Assembly: GCA_022316685.1 (NCBI GenBank)
Contig: JAKJHU010001070.1
Span: 30,557-94,556, forward strand
Source: Progne subis subis
Lineage: Eukaryota > Chordata > Aves > Passeriformes > Hirundinidae
DNA length: 64,000 nucleotides
Direction of reading: 5' to 3'
The position numbers and the translations under genes are program-made. Of this stretch, positions 10,380 through 21,039 are shown piece by piece (the first letter of the stretch is position 1; the number at the start of each line of letters is the position of its first letter). The notes beneath the pieces are model-generated. The model had not been told where the DNA came from. It searched no databases and was given only the letters and a program-made list of their open reading frames with translations.

Positions 10380-11090
10380 CCTGTGACTGCGCTGGTCAGC
10401 GCTAACAGGGACACTGCGACATCCACCCACAGCCCCTGGGGAGGTGCCCATCCCAGAGCGGGTGGATGCCTGGATGAGGCTCTGATCCAGTGGGAGACCC
10501 GGTGGAGAGAGGGGGCCCTGCTTCCAGGCTGGAGCAGCCTGTCCTTGGAGCACTGCACCCCATGGGAGGAGAGCCCCATGCTGCAGCAGTTTGGGAGGAC
10601 TGTGTGCCCGTGGGAGGGACTCACGTTGCAGCAGGTGTGGTAGGGCTGCTGCTCGTGAGAGTGGACCCACGCTGGGGCAGTTCATGGAGAACTGTATCCA
10701 GTGGGAGGGACCCCATGGCCACATGGGGGAAGGGCTCCTCTCCCAGAGTACCAGAAGAAAATCTCTAGATGAAATGAGAAAACTCCCATGCCCTGTCTCT
10801 CTGTGCTGTCGTGGGAAGGAGGGAGAAGCTGGGTGGAATAAAGGTGTTTTAAGGGTTTATTTACCTCTCCTTATGCTCCTCTGATTCTGTTAGTATTAAA
10901 ATCCACTTTGCAACGTGAGCCTTTTTTGCATTTGAAGTGTTTCTCCTGTTTCTTAACTCACTCATGAAGTGTTTGTTAATATTTTTTTCCTTCTCTGCCC
11001 AGCTGTGGCAGGGGAGGATGAGTGAAGGACTCTTGTGGGTGCCTGGCAGTGGGCCAGTGTCCAACCATGACACAAGGTAACTGCAAACAG
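10380..11090 (+). mobile_element. Dispersed avian retroelement-type repeat
   Basis: Repeated phrases such as 'gtgggagggac' and 'ggcagttcatggagaact' are followed by a tail containing 'ggaataaaggtgttttaag' and 'cagctgtggcaggggagga'. I recognise this as the style of a common avian LTR-retroelement repeat. No protein domain is preserved. Family assignment is from memory of the pattern and is not secure. Confidence 0.45.
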
Positions 11091-12360
11091 CTGACCCCTG
11101 GCTATTTGAGCAGACAATCTTATAGAGCATTTGCAGGAAGCAGGGGTAATAAGTTCAAGTGCCAGAAAGTTTTCTGAGCCTTCATCAAAACAACCACCAG
11201 GAGGGTGACGAGCACTATGTGCAGAGACCCTGCATGTGCTACAAGGGTTTACATAATGATGTGATTAGAAAATATGTACAATATGAAGGTTAGGAGAGTA
11301 TAATGAGAACATGAGAAAAAGAAGTATAAAAGATAATACTGTGTGAAGAACAGACAAGTGAGCTTGTGATGGAAGTATCCCCCTCACTCCTGGCATTGAA
11401 TAAACAAATACCTGCTCTAAAAAACTTATAGCATGGGTTACTGTTTTCTTGCCTAGTTCTCCTAGTTTTTCTGCCCACCTCATTGCCTGCAAAGCTGGAT
11501 ATACCAGCAGGAATTCCCAGTTTCTGGGAGAGGCTCTTTAGACCCTGGCTATGAAAGCTTCTCCCAGCTGATGTGTGGAACCAAGGAGATCATTCTGACA
11601 ATATAGGGACTCTCATAATGAAGGGTCCATTTTTTTCCTCTTCCTGCCCCAGCCCTGCAGAGCAGCCCAGACCTGTCTGGCCCTGCAGCAGGAACTGGAG
11701 GCACTGGAATTCAGGAACAGCCACTCTGTGTGAAATGAAAAAAAGGGGGGGGCATGCTTCTTTTGTGTGAATAATACTGAAAGCAGCCTGACTCCTCCAT
11801 CCCCAAGTTCAACATCCTGAGAGGGAGCTGAAGCTGTGGCAGAGCTGGAAAAATGCCCAGAGAAAGGAACAACCAAGTGACACCGTGAGAGCTTCTGCAG
11901 AGCTGCTGAGCTGGCACAGCCTGGGCACATCTCACTGACAGGGCAGCACTTGAGGCTAGAAGGGCCCTGTCCCAAATTTTAACTGCAGCATCTCCTGACA
12001 GTTCCCTTCTTGGTGGGGTGTTTAGATTCCTTCCGGGAATGGGGACACCCCTCAAGGTCACTGCCTGAGGCTGAGTTGAAGAGATTTGCCCACAGTCATT
12101 GGTCTGGGGGAGTGACACCCATCTCCATTAATAACTGGTTTTGCTTTGATACAATTGCTTCAAAATTGCTTCCTAGAGCACTATATTAAAATAGGTGTTA
12201 CACCTCCTATACTGTAGAGTAAATAAACAAAACCTTTTTTTTAAATCATGATCATAATCAGTCATATCTATATGTACCTAAATACTCCTGATTTGCCATC
12301 CCTAATGTTGTGGGACAAAGTTGTACGAAGGTTCAATTCCACCTGTATGATCTTTTACAC
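11091..12360. other. Unassigned intergenic DNA
   Basis: No gene is recognised. A single decayed unit resembling the 37-bp satellite ('ggaaccaaggagatcattct') sits near 11577-11630. The rest is mixed sequence with an AT-rich part at 12120-12330. Open frames of up to 135 codons on the minus strand show no known domain. Confidence 0.4.
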
Positions 12361-12529
12361 ATAAATCCTTGACAAAGTCTGGGGCTGGGATTGGATCCAG
12401 TAAGTCCCAGGATCCTCTCACAGAAAGAGTTTGTAAAGCCTGGTTTGGGGAGCTTGGGGGTATGATTGCAGTGTTGGCAGTCCTTTCTGCACCTCATGAC
12501 CCAACAGGAACTTGTTTAATAAATTCTGC

Positions 12530-12860
12530 CTCAAGCTCCCACTCTGTCCATGACAGAAACCCCTGTGAGTGTCTGTGACATCCCGGCTCTTTGGCAGCCT
12601 GGACACTCCTGGGATGTCCCCATGCAGCCCTGTGAGTTTTTGTCACCTCACTGTTCTTTAGGAGCACAGGGATGTCACCACTGGACTCCTGCCACTGCCT
12701 GGGACAAATTGGCTCCTTGGCAGCGTACAGACACCTCTGTTGTCACTGTGCAGCCCTGTGACTGTCTGTCACCTCATGACCCTTAGGAAGATTAAGGACC
12801 CCTGGGATGTCACCATGGAGCCCCTGTGACTGCACGTGAGCTCACAGTACTTTATCAGTA
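12530..12860. repeat. Degenerate tandem repeat of about 75-100 bp
   Basis: Three to four diverged units each contain a version of 'gatgtcaccatg', 'cagccctgtga' and 'ctgtcacctca'. They are too diverged to be recent. No coding meaning is apparent. Confidence 0.5.
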
Positions 12861-12879
12861 GGAAACTCTCGGAATCTAT

Positions 12880-13330
12880 TTAATCTGCTCTGCTGCGGAT
12901 GGATCCTGAGCAACTGGAGGTCCCTGAGGAATTTTAGTTCTCCAGAGGCTTGTTCAGTCTTCAGCTCTTCAGTTCAGGAATTCAGTGCCAAAGGCTCATT
13001 AATGTTTCAACACACCCAAAACCAGACAAGCTCCTGGGAATAATTTAAATTAATTTAAATTCTTCAATTCTTCTGTGGTTAATTATACAGATTTCAGAAG
13101 TGTATTCAAAGAACATATACTATATCTCATAGAAATGTAAAAGATTTTTGTCCAATTTAGTTTATTTTACTGTTTATAGATTGACATCAGCAATCCCCAG
13201 TTGATAATGAACTAGCACCTCCTCACGCAGTCTGAATAAGTATGAAAATCAAGACCCTTCATGGCTGACAATCAGTCACACTTTGTCCCTACCCCCACCC
13301 CACCATTTCCCTCCTCCAGCCCCTGGGACT
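12880..13330 (+). repeat. Duplicated block, partner at 24330-24740
   Basis: This segment, including 'caaggctcattaa'-like and 'cctgggaataa' phrases, an AT-rich part and 'ccctggga ctcagagcag', matches 24330-24740 in the same order and orientation with moderate divergence. It shows that this side of the window belongs to an older duplication than the OR-bearing copies. Confidence 0.65.
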
Positions 13331-13760
13331 CAGAGCAGCCTTCTGCCAATCTGATTTTCTTCCACTCCAGGCTGCAGCTGCAGCTTTCAGCTCCTTGGCA
13401 CCAGCTCCCGCCTGCTTTCCTTGCAGAAGGAGCTGCCTGAGACACAGAGGGATGTTCATTTATTGCCAGCCAACAAAAGCAAGGGAAGGCACAGCCCCAT
13501 GAAAAACAGCAGTCCAGACAGTGACACAAACAGAGGGGAAGATCAGGATTCCTTCTCCTGCCGTTGTACAATTCCAGGAAATTCCTGGTCTCTCCTGGTG
13601 GGAAAACTTTGACATTTCTTAAAAGTGCTCAAATGCTCAAAACATAACCCAGCTGATGAAGATGTGCTCGTGCACCTCGCAAGCTGCAGGTCCTGTACAG
13701 CCCTGCAGAGCTCCTGTTCCATCTGCTGTGCTCCACTGTAAAACAGGGAGCAGCACTGTC
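13331..13760. other. Unassigned intergenic DNA
   Basis: No known domain, RNA gene or repeat family is recognised here. Short open frames on both strands overlap without a conserved pattern. Confidence 0.4.
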
Positions 13761-14200
13761 CCAGGATCATTAGAGAGCTGAATTGGAAAGGACCTCAGCA
13801 AGTCAGCAGCCCAAGCTGTCAGAAACTGGGCCAGACCAAGTGGTTCAAGGCTTGATTTGGTCTGGATTGGAAAATCCCAAAGGACAGGGAGATGGCAGCA
13901 TCTCAGCACCCGGCTGAGCCCATGGGAACAAAGGTTTCCTCCTGTCCTTGCTGAAGCTCCCCTCTTTCACTATATACCCATTGTCTTTTGTCTTCCACCA
14001 GGCCCCCAGTGAAGAGCCTGGCTCTGTGTTCTCCATCACCTCCTCGGTGGCACTGCCAGGCTAGCATGAGGAGCCCCTCAGCCTTCCCTGCTCTGGGCTG
14101 GACAAGCCCAGCTCCCTCAGCCTCTGCTCACAGCCAAAGGTCTCCAGCCCCACCTTGGAGCCCTTCCCTAACCCTGCTGCAGCTGCCAGACATCTTTCCT
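13760..14200 (-). mobile_element. CR1 LINE 3' fragment (antisense)
   Basis: The plus strand reads as the reverse complement of a CR1 3' portion, with phrases such as 'gctggacaagcccagctccc', 'tcagcctctgctcacagcc' and 'attggaaaggacctcagc'. It is the usual short, 5'-truncated CR1 copy and carries no intact ORF. Confidence 0.6.
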
Positions 14201-14439
14201 GCCCTGGGGAACCCAAGCCAGGCCACAGTGATCTGGATAATGCACGTCCTTGATGTCCTGGTCACACAGCCCAGCCCCTTGTCCCTGTGTCAGGCTCTGG
14301 GGTTGATCCTGTGGAACATCCTTTGGTGGAGGCTGTGGCTCCAGATGGACCATGGGGATACCGTGGAACAGGGGACCCTGCTGGACATGAACAGCATTGG
14401 ACTTCATGGGGGGGGTCTGGGGTGGAATGATCAACACAG

Positions 14440-14640
14440 TGACATCACACAGCCCCCCTGTGATGTCACACAGCCACCCAGTAGCGTCGCAGCCAGCTCT
14501 GTGATGTCATACCTCTGCCCTGTGATGTCACAGATGGCTCTGTGATGTCACAGAGATGGCCTATGATATACTAGCTGCTCCATGACCTCACATAGCCTCT
14601 TCAGTGATGTCATAGCCAATTCTGTGACCTCATGTTACCT
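14440..14640. repeat. TGATGTCA-containing tandem repeat
   Basis: Degenerate units of about 20-40 bp contain five exact TGATGTCA octamers and one in reverse (TGACATCA). Diverged versions (TGACCTCA, GCGTCG) lie between them. TGATGTCA differs from the CRE/ATF palindrome TGACGTCA by one C-to-T change, as CpG decay would produce. Confidence 0.8.
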
Positions 14641-14689
14641 GATGATAAATGGTCCACACCTGGTGAGCTAACACAATGCTCATTCTCCA

Positions 14690-15093
14690 AAACCACTGGC
14701 CCATGGAAACCACACCATGCCCATTGTGTAAGAAGGGGACCTGGAAATTCACCAGCCTCAGTGTCCTGCCAGCTCAGCCAGGCTGACTGGAACATTGGGG
14801 TCTGTGAGCACCAGGGACCACCAGAGAGACCCCCAGGACAGAAGAGTGCATGCAAAAGGGGAGGGGAAATATGTAAATGACTTCAGGGAAATGATTATCA
14901 AATGTATGTTTAGTCCAGGACCATCAATGAATATGAATGCAAAACAGAGAATATAAACAGAAACTTTCCTGCACTCAGCATGCACGGCATTGGGAGGAGC
15001 TGTTCCCCCGTGCATCCAGCCAAATAAAGAATGCTGCTTCTAAATGCTACATTGGTGTTAAGGAGTTTTTTATTTTACCAAATTTTTGGTAAC
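14690..15093 (+). mobile_element. Probable solo LTR
   Basis: A promoter-like and polyadenylation-like arrangement is present: TATAAA at 14952-14957 and AATAAA at 15023-15028, 70 bases apart, with a sequence ending in 'ggtaaca' at 15093 directly before CR1 sequence. This matches the U3-R-U5 layout of avian LTRs. The 5' boundary is not defined, and I found no clear target-site duplication. Confidence 0.5.
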
Positions 15094-16875
15094 ATTCCCA
15101 CTGCCAAGGAAAGCTCTGTCTGCTGCTGTTCACAAACAGAGAAGGGCTGGTGGGACGTGTGATGGACTGAGGCTGCCCGGGGTGCAGTGACCATGAAATA
15201 ATCAACTTTCCAGAATTCTGGGAAAGAAGTAAAGGCATCAACAAAACATCTACACTGAAATTATGGAGGGCAGACTTTGGCCTCTCTAGGATGCAGATTT
15301 GGGGAGTATCGAATCAGGTACTGATTTTTATAAGGGAAACAGCCCTTAAAAATAGGAGAGTCCAGGAAGGATGGACACGCTCCAAGAAAGGAATCTGAGG
15401 GGAGAGGAGCATCCTGTCCTGGTGTGCCCAAAGATGAACCAGTGAGGAAAATGATGGGCCTGGCAGTCCATGGTACTTTTGTGGGAAGTCAAGGGGAAAA
15501 AAAAAAAGGTGCAACACCTCTGACAGAAGGTCAGGCAAATCAGGAAATGTTTAAGGATGTTGTTAGGTCATGGGGAAAGAAAATAAGAGAGGTGAAAGAT
15601 CAGTTAAAATTTAACCTGACCAGTTTTCTGAAAAATTAAAATATTTCAACAAATAAATTTATAGCAAAATGTGGGATAAGGAAAACATTTAGTCTTTATT
15701 AGATGCTGTGAGGAATATAGTAACTAGAGATAAGGAAAAGGCTGAGCTGCTTAACACCTTGTTCATCTCAGTTTTCAACAATCAGACAGGTTGTGCTCAG
15801 GACACGTGTTCTCCTGAGCTGGTAGATGGGCCCAGGGAGCAGAACAGCACCCCTTGTCATCCAGGAGGAAGCAGGTGTTGACCTGCTGAGCCCCTCAGAT
15901 GCTCACAGGTGTCTCTGGGACCAGATGGGATCCATCCTAGGGGGATGAGGCAGCTGGTGCATGAGCTCACCAAGCTGCTCTCCATCATTTCTCATCAGTC
16001 CTGGCTCTGCAGGGAGGTCCCAGAGGACTGGAGGTGCCAATGTGAGCCCATCCCCAAGAAAGGCTGGAAGGAGGATCTGGGGAACTCCAGGCCTGTCAGC
16101 CTGACCTCGGTGCCCAGCAAGGTTCTGGAACAGATCACCTGGAGAGCCATCACAGGGCACCCACAGGATGGCCGAGGGATCAGACCCAGCCAGAGTGGAT
16201 TTCAATGTCTGCATTGATGATCTGGATGAGGGGACTGAGTCCACCATCAGCAAATTTGCAGATGACACCAAGCTGGGTGTGAGTGTGGATGTGCTGGAGG
16301 GTAGGAGGGCTCTGCACAGGGACCTGGACAGGCTGGATCCAGGACCCAAATCCAACAGGGCGAGTTTTAACAAGACCAAGGGCTGGGTCCTGCGCTTTGG
16401 CCACAACAACCCCTGCAGTGCTACAGGCTGGGGACAGAGTGGCTGGAGAGCATCCAGGCAGAAAGGGACCTGGGGCACTGATGGACAGCAGGCTGGACAT
16501 GAGCCAGCAGTGTGCCCAGGTGGCCAAGAAGGCCAATGGCACCTGGCCTGGATCAGGAATGGTGTGGCCATCAGGAGCAGGGCAGTGATTCTTCCCCTGT
16601 GCTCAGCACTGGTGAGGCAGCACCTTGAGTGCTGTGTCCAGTTCTGGGCCCCCAATTTCTAAAGGACATGGAGGGGCTGGAGCAAGTCCAGAGAAGGGAA
16701 ACAAGGCTGGTGAGGGGTCTGGAACACGAGTCCTGAGAGGAGCGGCTGAGGGAGCTGGGATTGTTTATCCTGGAGAAGAGGAGGCTCAGGGGATACAAGG
16801 TGGTGTCAGGGCATAGGTTGGACATGAAAATTCCCAAGATATTTCCCAGCTTTGCTGATTCTGTGATTCTCTAAA
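15094..16875 (+). mobile_element. CR1 LINE, RT-domain copy with internal deletion
   Basis: Plus-strand translation in shifting frames gives CR1 ORF2 sequence: the endonuclease-RT linker near 15200-15650, then an RT block including GPDGIHPR and RPVSLTSVPSKV (15909-16200). It jumps near 16205 to DDLDEGTESTISKFADDTKL, then SRLDMSQQCAQVAKKANG and the CR1 tail with 'agctgggattgtttatcctg'. It ends near 'gattctgtgattctc'. About 300 bp of the RT palm are missing at 16205, and frameshifts are frequent. The element is dead. Confidence 0.85.
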
Positions 16876-16899
16876 ACCACCCTTGGAGCAGTTGCAGGA

Positions 16900-17160
16900 T
16901 GAGCCCTGGGCCTCCTCCTCAGAAGGTCCAGCAGCCCAGGTCCCTCAGCTTCTCCTCACAGTCCCAAAGCCCATCCTGTCAGTCCTGCAGATCCTCTGCA
17001 GCTCCTCCTCATTGCCCAGAATAGGGAGCCCCACAGCCAGACACAGCAGCCCAGATGTGCCCCCAGATGTGCCTCTGGCAAGGGAACAGCCCGAGGCACT
17101 GCAGGAGCCTGCAGACAATTCCTGCAGCACTTGTAGGATGATCCTGCTCCCCAAGGGACG
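16900..17160 (-). mobile_element. CR1-like fragment, antisense
   Basis: Phrases such as 'ccaggtccctcagcttctcc' read as the complement of a CR1 3' region. The fragment abuts the end of the plus-strand CR1, giving a tail-to-tail arrangement. It also forms the left edge of duplication copy A: copies C and D carry different sequence at this edge. Confidence 0.45.
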
Positions 17161-17813
17161 TTCCCATGGTGTGATGCTGTTTGCCCCCACCCTGCCCACG
17201 GCCACCCTGGGGCTGCTCACGGGGCTTTTCTGTGCTGAGCATTGGCCTGGGCGTGTTCTGGAGAGAGCCTGGGCAAGGAGCCTGGAGCCCCCAGGCCCTG
17301 CCCTGAGGCGTCAGCGCTGCCCCAGCAGTGCCCATGGCCTGTCCCTGCTGCAGCCCCGGCACTGCCACCCCCAGCACTGTGCCCGGCCCCGAGAGCACTC
17401 AGGCCCTACAGCAGCACCAGGGCCAGGAGGGCAGCGGGGCAGGGGCACGGGAGCAGCACTGGCAACACCAAGTGCTGCTGCTGCTGGGCACAGCTGCTGT
17501 GCCAGCACTGATCTGCCCCAGCTCTGCACACAGACATTGCTGCTGCAGCTCCAGAGAAGGGAACAAAAGGGAGATCTCTGGTGAAAACTTTTCGGGGAGA
17601 TCCTTTTCCTCATTTGAACCTACTGAGAGCACAGTTCCTCCACAGATACAGTCTAGAGCCACAGAAATCATGGAGAGAACCAATACCAGAAAGGGCACAA
17701 ACAATGTCCATCCTTTGCGATCATCACTGAAAATTAATACAAAGAAAAAACCCTGACCACTCAACGAACAAGTGAATTTTATTACAAGTGATTTGCAGAA
17801 ACTAGCAAGCAGT

Positions 17814-18746
17814 TTAGTATTTCTGAAATCGTCCAATCATCAGTGTCCACACTCCAGCCGTGAGCTCCTGGTTCCTCAGGCTATAGATGAGGGGGTTCAG
17901 GGCTGGAGGCACCACCGAGTACAGAACTGACAGTGCCAGATCCAGGGATGGGGAGGAGATGGAGGGGGGCTTCAGGTAGGCAAATGCTGCAGTGCTGAGG
18001 AACAGGGAGAGCACAGCCAGGTGAGGGAGGCAGGTGGAAAAGGCTTTGTGCTGTCCCTGCTCAGAGGGGATCCTCAGCACGGCCCTGAAGATCTGCACAT
18101 AGGAGAAAACAATGAACAGAAAACAGCAAAAAAATAAACAGATGGAAAACAAAAGAAGCCCAAGTTCTCTGAGGTATGAGTGTGAGCAGGAGAGCTTGAG
18201 GATGTGTGGCACTTCACAGAAGAACTGGCCCAGGACATTGCCCTGGCACAGGGGCAGAGAAAATGTATTGGCTGTGTGCAGCAGAGCGTAGAGAAAGGCA
18301 CTGGCCCAGGCAGCTGCTGCCATGTGGGCACAAGCTCTGCTGCCCAGGAGGGTCCCGTAGTGCAGGGGTTTGCAGATGGACACGTAGCGGTCATAGCACA
18401 TGATGGTCAGGATGGAAAATTCTGATGTCATAAAAAAGGCAAAGAAAAAGAGCTGTACAGCACATCCTTCATAGGAGATGGTCGTGGTGTCCCAGAGGGA
18501 ATTGTGCATGGCTTTGGGGACAGTGGTGCAGTTGGAGCCCAGGTCGGTGAGCACCAGGTTGAGCAGGAAGAAGAACATGGGCGTGTGCAGGAGGTGGCCG
18601 CAGGCTACGGCGCTGATGATGAGGCCGTTGGCCAGGAGGGCAGCCAGGGAGATGCCCAGGAAGAGGCAGAAGTGCAGGAGCTGCAGCTGCCATGTGTCTG
18701 CCAATGGCAGCAGGAGGAAGTGGCTGATGGAGCTGCTGTTGGACAT
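17814..18746 (-). CDS. Olfactory receptor, family 14-like, intact
   Basis: This is a seven-transmembrane odorant receptor of 310 residues in a single exon, the normal family length. The start is the MSNSSSI methionine, which gives an N-glycosylation site (NSS) and no signal peptide. Visible motifs are PMFFFLLNLVLTDLG (TM2), GCAVQ with the TM3 cysteine, MCYDRYVSICKPL (end of TM3, the MAYDRYVAIC variant), ECL2 cysteines in LPLC, QFFC and KLSC, KAFSTCLPHL (TM6) and PPALNPLIYSLRN (TM7). These are typical of the bird-expanded gamma-c/OR14 group. It would couple to the olfactory G protein in sensory neuron cilia. Its upstream 1 kb differs from that of the other two copies. Confidence 0.93.
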   Translation of the reverse strand: MSNSSSISHFLLLPLADTWQLQLLHFCLFLGISLAALLANGLIISAVACGHLLHTPMFFFLLNLVLTDLGSNCTTVPKAMHNSLWDTTTISYEGCAVQLFFFAFFMTSEFSILTIMCYDRYVSICKPLHYGTLLGSRACAHMAAAAWASAFLYALLHTANTFSLPLCQGNVLGQFFCEVPHILKLSCSHSYLRELGLLLFSICLFFCCFLFIVFSYVQIFRAVLRIPSEQGQHKAFSTCLPHLAVLSLFLSTAAFAYLKPPSISSPSLDLALSVLYSVVPPALNPLIYSLRNQELTAGVWTLMIGRFQKY

Positions 18747-18769
18747 TTGATGTGTCTGGCTGTTTCTCC

Positions 18770-18990
18770 CTCTAATTCACAATGGACACACCTAAAAAAT
18801 TATTGCAAAATAAAGTGGATTTGTTAAAGGCTACAATTTCAAGGTTAATTTTTCTAAACCCTTCTCTCTTTTTCTCTGCAGCTGGACAGGGACACATTCC
18901 AAGGGCTGGTTTGGTTCTCTGCTGGCTGGAGTTTTGTCTACTGGGAGCTGTTTCTCGCTATCCAAGCCTTGTCCCTGCCAGTGCTCCCAG
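18770..18990. other. Foreign segment upstream of the copy A OR gene
   Basis: Homology to copies C and D stops about 25 bases before the OR start codon and resumes weakly near 18980. The intervening 220 bp are AT-rich and unrelated. The matching interval in C and D spans over 1 kb, so the proximal promoter of this OR gene has been replaced or deleted. Confidence 0.6.
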
Positions 18991-20148
18991 AGCCCAGCCC
19001 AGCCCTGGGGCTCAGCTCTGCCCTGCACACCCCGCCCAGCACAGGGCACTGCACAGGGGCAGCTCCCTGGCAGCAGGGCCTTAAGGGCAGTTCAGACAAA
19101 CTGAGATGCTGAAAGCCAAGGTGCTGCTGGTGCTGTCTGTAGGTCGAGGAGGGTGAGGAGGCATTTTTTGAGGGAGCTGTGAGGCAGATCTGCTGATCCC
19201 CAGGGTGTCAGTGCAGGAGTCTCAGTGACACAGACAGCCCTGACAGCCCCTTTGCCTTTCCTTTATGAGAAAGCTGAGAGCAGCCCTGGCCATGCAGCAC
19301 CATCTCCACAGCAGGAGGAATCTGCCCTGGTGGGGGTCGCTCCTTCCACCTTCAGCTTCTCCACAGGAGCTCCCAGGTAGGCTGAGAGCTGCCCCTGGCA
19401 GGTGGCAGATGCCCTGGCCTGGCCAAGAGCCCTCAGGGCTGCAGGAGCTGCTCTGCACGACAGCCCTGGGCACCCCTGGCTGCAGCCCCAGCTTCAGCCC
19501 CTGCAGCCATCCCTGGCAGCAGGAGCTGTCCTGCCCTGTCCCTCTGACGGTGCCCAGGGCAGCCCCACTCTGGAGCACATCCTCCCCCAAAGCAGAAAGG
19601 GCAGCAGAGCCATCCTTACAGTCATGTCAGTCCTGTCCTGGGTCAGCTTGAGGAGATCCCTGCAGCCAGAGACTTACTGTGTCAGGAGTGGTGATGATTT
19701 CTCCATGAAGAAGCTCAAAATTTTCAAAACTTGTGAAGATTTCTCTGAATAACCTCAGATTTGTCCTTTCAGCTTCCTTAGGCTTCTGTCTGCTTCACTG
19801 CTCTCAGGTACCTGCAGGCAGTGCCCTCAGCCCAGCTGGGCTGGGAGAGGAGCTGCTCCTCAGGAAAAATGTCTTTTTGAAGCTCCTCTTGATTGCCAGC
19901 AGCTGCCTCTGTGCTAGGAGATTGCCCAGCTCAGCAGCACAGAAACAGCACAAGGATTTTAATGACCTGCTTAGGGATTTGGTGCTGTTTACATCAGACT
20001 CAGGCCCCGAGAATGCCTTCAAAAAACATTCCAAGCACCCAACGTCAGCTTGAAACTCCAAAGTTTCTTCAAGTTTTAATGGGTCTCACTGATGGACACA
20101 ACTGAGAAAGTGTCCCCAGGTTCCAGTTAGAGCAGAACACTGCAGGCA

Positions 20149-20619
20149 GTGATGACAGGTGGGGACAAACAAGGCAAAAGTGTCTCTGATGCTCAGCAAA
20201 CCTGCATGTGCTTCAGGAATGCAAAGGGCCAAGGCCTGAGCCCCAGCCCCTGCCAAGGCAGATCCTGTCCCTCCCTCAGTGCTCAGGGCTCTTCCCGGGA
20301 CACTGGGATGTGGGGATGTGCAATGCCAAGGGCAGCACCATGGGGCGGCCCCTGCCAGGCTGCTGAGCAGGGACAAGGAGGCAATGAGGCCCCAGGCCTG
20401 CCAGGGTCACTTGTCTCCTGCTCATGGCTCATGCCCAGGGCCAGCAGCCATGGCCCAAGTGCTGCAGGAGTTGGCTGTGTCAGGGCCTTTCAGCTGCTGC
20501 CCATCCCTGTGCCCTCTCCAGCCCAGGCTGTCCTACGGTGTCCATGCCCTGCGCCTCTGTCCCTGCAGGCTGTCGTCATCCCCCGGCTGCCCCACCTCGC
20601 TGGCCCCTTCCTTTGCTGA
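20149..20619 (+). other. 156-codon frame conserved between duplication copies
   Basis: An open frame starting MMTGGDKQGK and ending LAGPFLC occurs at the same length in copies A, B (28107-28577) and C (31764-32234, minus). Copy D breaks it by a one-base loss near 56191. The protein has no known domain, is rich in Ser, Pro and Cys, and alternative frames are equally open. I regard it as non-coding GC-rich sequence preserved by recent duplication. Confidence 0.3.
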
Positions 20620-21039
20620 CAGCTCTGTGTCCTGCCTGCCTCTGCCTGGCCACACAAAGCCTTGGGCTTGATACCAGGAGGATTAATTCAACTCTTACCA
20701 TGATTGTGAAGTTTTAGCCCAGGAACAAGAAATGGAGGGCCTGCTTTCCCAGAATGGACAGTTGGAAGACAAGCAGCAGACATCTGTCTCAAGCCTGCAG
20801 TGATAGAAAAAACAAGGAGTGAATCTGGGAACTTGGGGTGGGTTTTATGGTAATGGATAAATTGTAATAGACATGTAGTGTCTGTAAAGAAGTAACACTC
20901 TTTTAGACGCGCATGTCCCTGTAAGGTAATGAGTACCACATGGTGGACCTCAAGCCGGAATAAGTGATACTCTCTAAAGAGCAAATTAGTGTTAAAGGAC
21001 CCTTCTTCTGATATTTTGTAAATTTGATTACAGCAGGGC

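Noticed and set aside
16168..16662. 164-codon plus-strand frame as a host gene
   Set aside because: Its translation is CR1 reverse transcriptase sequence.
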